From contig NZ_MSIF01000035.1 of NCBI RefSeq assembly GCF_001921215.1, positions 1-64,000 of the forward strand: a stretch of 64,000 nucleotides of DNA. Direction: 5' to 3'. The notes below the pieces were generated by a model that saw only the letters and a program-made list of their open reading frames with translations, was not told where the DNA came from and did no database searches. This DNA is from Actinophytocola xinjiangensis (lineage in GTDB: Bacteria > Actinomycetota > Actinomycetes > Mycobacteriales > Pseudonocardiaceae). A program made the translations under genes and the position numbers. This document shows, piece by piece, positions 62,018 to 64,000 of the stretch (positions within the stretch are counted from its first letter, which is position 1; the number at the start of each line of letters is the position of its first letter).

Positions 62018-64000
62018 ATGGACACTCTGTTCGAATTGCCCTCACCGACCCCAGCGTCACCCCGGCCTCGCAAGGGGGTCGCCGACCTGCTCGCGGGCCT
62101 CAACGACCAGCAGCGACGCGCCGTCCAGCACGCCGGCACGCCGCTGCTCGTGGTGGCCGGCGCCGGCTCGGGCAAGACCAGGGTGCTCACCAGACGCATC
62201 GCCTACCTGCTGGCCGCGCGGGACGTGCACCCCGGCCAGATCATGGCGATCACGTTCACCAACAAGGCCGCCGCCGAGATGCGCGAGCGGGTGGTCGAGC
62301 TGGTCGGCCGCCGCGCCAACGCGATGTGGGTGTCCACGTTCCACTCGATGTGCGTGCGGGTGCTGCGCCGCGAGGCCACCACGCTGGGCATGAAGTCGAG
62401 CTTCTCGGTCTACGACGCCGACGACACCCGCCGGCTGATCACCCTGGTCTCCCGCGACCTGGACCTCGACCCGAAGCGCTACACCGCCCGTGGCCTCGCC
62501 GGACACATCTCGAACCTGAAGAACGAGCTGATCGTCCCCGAGGACGCCAAGGAGGCCGCGGCCAACGACTTCGAGCGCCGCGCCGCCGAGGTCTACGTCG
62601 AGTACCAGCGGCGACTCGAACAGGCCAACGCGTTCGACTTCGACGACCTGATCATGCGCACGGTCGAGCTGCTGCAACGCCACCCCGACGTCGCCGAGTA
62701 CTACCGCCGTCGCTTCCGGCACGTGCTGGTCGACGAGTACCAGGACACCAACCACGCCCAGTACACGCTGGTCCGCGAGCTGGTCGGCACCGGGGACACC
62801 GGTGTCGAGCCGGGTGAGCTGTGCGTGGTCGGCGACGCCGACCAGTCGATCTACGCCTTCCGCGGCGCGACCATCCGCAACATCGTGGAGTTCGAGCGGG
62901 ACTACCCGCAGGCCACCACGATCCTGCTGGAGCAGAACTACCGCTCGACCCAGACGATCCTGTCGGCGGCCAACGCGGTCATCTCCCGCAACCCCAACCG
63001 GCGCGACAAGCGCCTGTGGACGGCCCTGGGCGACGGCGAGAAGATCGTCGGCTACGTCGGCGACAACGACCACGACGAGGCCGCGTTCGTGGCCGGCGAG
63101 ATCGACCGGCTGATGGACTCCGGTGGCTCGGACGACGAGGAGACCCCGCACTACGGCGACGTCGCGGTCTTCTACCGCACGAACAACCAGTCCCGGGTGT
63201 TCGAGGAGATCTTCGTCCGGCTCGGCCTGCCCTACCGGGTGGTCGGCGGCGTCCGGTTCTACGAGCGCCGCGAGGTCCGCGACGCCCTTGCCTACCTGCG
63301 GGTTCTCGCCAACCCGGAGGACGCGGTCAGCCTGCGGCGGATCATCAACGTGCCCAAGCGCGGCATCGGTGACCGCGCCGAGGCCTGCGTGTCGACCCAC
63401 GCCGACAAGGAGCGGATCTCGTTCTGGGCCGCCCTGCGGGACGCGGTCGACGGCCGGGTCGCGCTGCTCAACCCGCGCTCCCGCAACGCGATCGCCGGGT
63501 TCGTGGAGCTGGTCGACGGTCTGCGGGAGATGGTCGAGGAGGGCTACGAGGTGGCCGAGGTGCTGGAGGCGGTGCTGGAGCGCACCGGCTACCGCGCCGA
63601 GCTGGAGGCCAGCGACGACCCGCAGGACGCCACCCGGGTGGAGAACCTGACCGAGCTGGTGACCGTGGCCAGGGAGTTCGCCCACGCCATGGACGGCGTG
63701 GAGGAGGTCGTCGAGGCCCCGGAGCAGGAGCCGCCGCCGGTCGAGGCCGGGTCGCTGGCCGCGTTCCTGGAGCGGGTGTCGCTGGTGGCCGACGCCGACC
63801 AGATCCCCGACGGCGACGAGGACGGCGAGTCGGCCGGCTCCGGGGTGGTCACGCTGATGACGTTGCACACCGCCAAGGGCCTGGAGTACCCGGTGGTGTT
63901 CTGCACCGGCTGGGAGGACGGCGTGTTCCCGCACATGCGGGCGCTGGGCGACCCGGTCGAGCTGGCCGAGGAGCGCCGGCTGGCCTACGTGGGGATCACC
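62018..64000 (+). CDS. uvrD1: ATP-dependent DNA helicase UvrD1/PcrA, 3' end outside the window
   Basis: 661 codons are visible from the ATG at 62018. Superfamily 1A helicase motifs in order: Q-motif region LNDQQRRAVQH, Walker A VVAGAGSGKT (Lys53), Ia ITFTNKAAAEM, II VDEYQDTN, III VVGDADQSIYAFRGA, IV LEQNYRST, V TLMTLHTAKGLEYPVVF, and the start of VI, AEERRLAYVGIT, cut by the window edge. It acts in nucleotide excision and mismatch-independent repair, and with Ku in mycobacteria. The family is usually about 770-850 aa. Confidence 0.97.
   Translation, partial: MDTLFELPSPTPASPRPRKGVADLLAGLNDQQRRAVQHAGTPLLVVAGAGSGKTRVLTRRIAYLLAARDVHPGQIMAITFTNKAAAEMRERVVELVGRRANAMWVSTFHSMCVRVLRREATTLGMKSSFSVYDADDTRRLITLVSRDLDLDPKRYTARGLAGHISNLKNELIVPEDAKEAAANDFERRAAEVYVEYQRRLEQANAFDFDDLIMRTVELLQRHPDVAEYYRRRFRHVLVDEYQDTNHAQYTLVRELVGTGDTGVEPGELCVVGDADQSIYAFRGATIRNIVEFERDYPQATTILLEQNYRSTQTILSAANAVISRNPNRRDKRLWTALGDGEKIVGYVGDNDHDEAAFVAGEIDRLMDSGGSDDEETPHYGDVAVFYRTNNQSRVFEEIFVRLGLPYRVVGGVRFYERREVRDALAYLRVLANPEDAVSLRRIINVPKRGIGDRAEACVSTHADKERISFWAALRDAVDGRVALLNPRSRNAIAGFVELVDGLREMVEEGYEVAEVLEAVLERTGYRAELEASDDPQDATRVENLTELVTVAREFAHAMDGVEEVVEAPEQEPPPVEAGSLAAFLERVSLVADADQIPDGDEDGESAGSGVVTLMTLHTAKGLEYPVVFCTGWEDGVFPHMRALGDPVELAEERRLAYVGIT

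Overview
The window is high-GC, densely coded DNA with GTG/TTG starts and many 4-bp start/stop overlaps. It is the chromosome of a filamentous actinomycete, most likely a member of the Pseudonocardiaceae (inferred from gene content: WhiB, an RsdA-type anti-sigma factor, DUF4873, DUF5319, ESX-4-type secretion genes, GroEL1). Much of the order follows, from memory, the Mycobacterium tuberculosis Rv3446c to Rv3396c region (ESX-4 genes, rplM, rpsI, glmM, nnr, alr, tsaE, tsaB, rimI, tsaD, groES, groEL1, whiB3, sigD, rsdA, guaB, guaB3, a cholesterol-oxidase-like gene, guaA), and ends with an aroQ/uvrD1 pair like Rv0948c/Rv0949. No mobile element, prophage, CRISPR array, rRNA or tRNA was seen.

Layout. 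1-2304: 3' end of an ESX-4-type type VII secretion locus (accessory membrane protein, an acidic DFSxQ-motif protein, two WXG100 proteins). 2379-5824: a lipoprotein gene on the minus strand, then rplM-rpsI and glmM. 5853-16454: a large secretion-linked block with a helical/beta-repeat protein, an EspC-like small protein, then two giant Gly/Pro-rich WXG-like proteins (955 and about 774 aa) and two small DFSNQ proteins arranged symmetrically around an acyl carrier protein, an intact ketosynthase and a cysteine-less ketosynthase partner. This is the strongest candidate for an undescribed system. 16451-27705: hydrolase, then nnr-alr-hydrolase-tsaE and HAD-tsaB-rimI-tsaD, the latter two runs making the t6A tRNA-modification set, interrupted by two divergent regulator/oxidoreductase pairs (HxlR/imine-reductase-like and TetR/aldo-keto reductase), each with a visible palindromic operator. 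27735-32337: DUF4873 protein, a secreted peptidoglycan amidase, and groES-groEL1 behind a CIRCE-overlapped promoter. 32538-38048: regulators (WhiB3-like, MerR-type with a degenerate B12-like domain, TPR-like protein, orphan response regulator without the phospho-acceptor Asp, SigD and its anti-sigma factor).

38144-50790: purine nucleotide genes guaB, guaB3 and guaA, with an interposed redox group (tandem GNAT, cholesterol-oxidase-like GMC oxidoreductase, MBL-fold protein, FAD monooxygenase with an apparent frameshift, Tat-exported bicovalent flavoprotein, aldehyde dehydrogenase). 50851-60161: envelope sensing, with PspC-domain membrane protein(s) divergent from a PspC-histidine kinase/LuxR regulator pair, then two Ser/Thr kinases and two single-pass membrane proteins, three of which carry similar extracellular NTF2-like domains. 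60221-64000: LmbE-like deacetylase, small membrane protein, chorismate mutase with hairpins in its leader, and the 5' two-thirds or more of uvrD1, which runs off the right edge.
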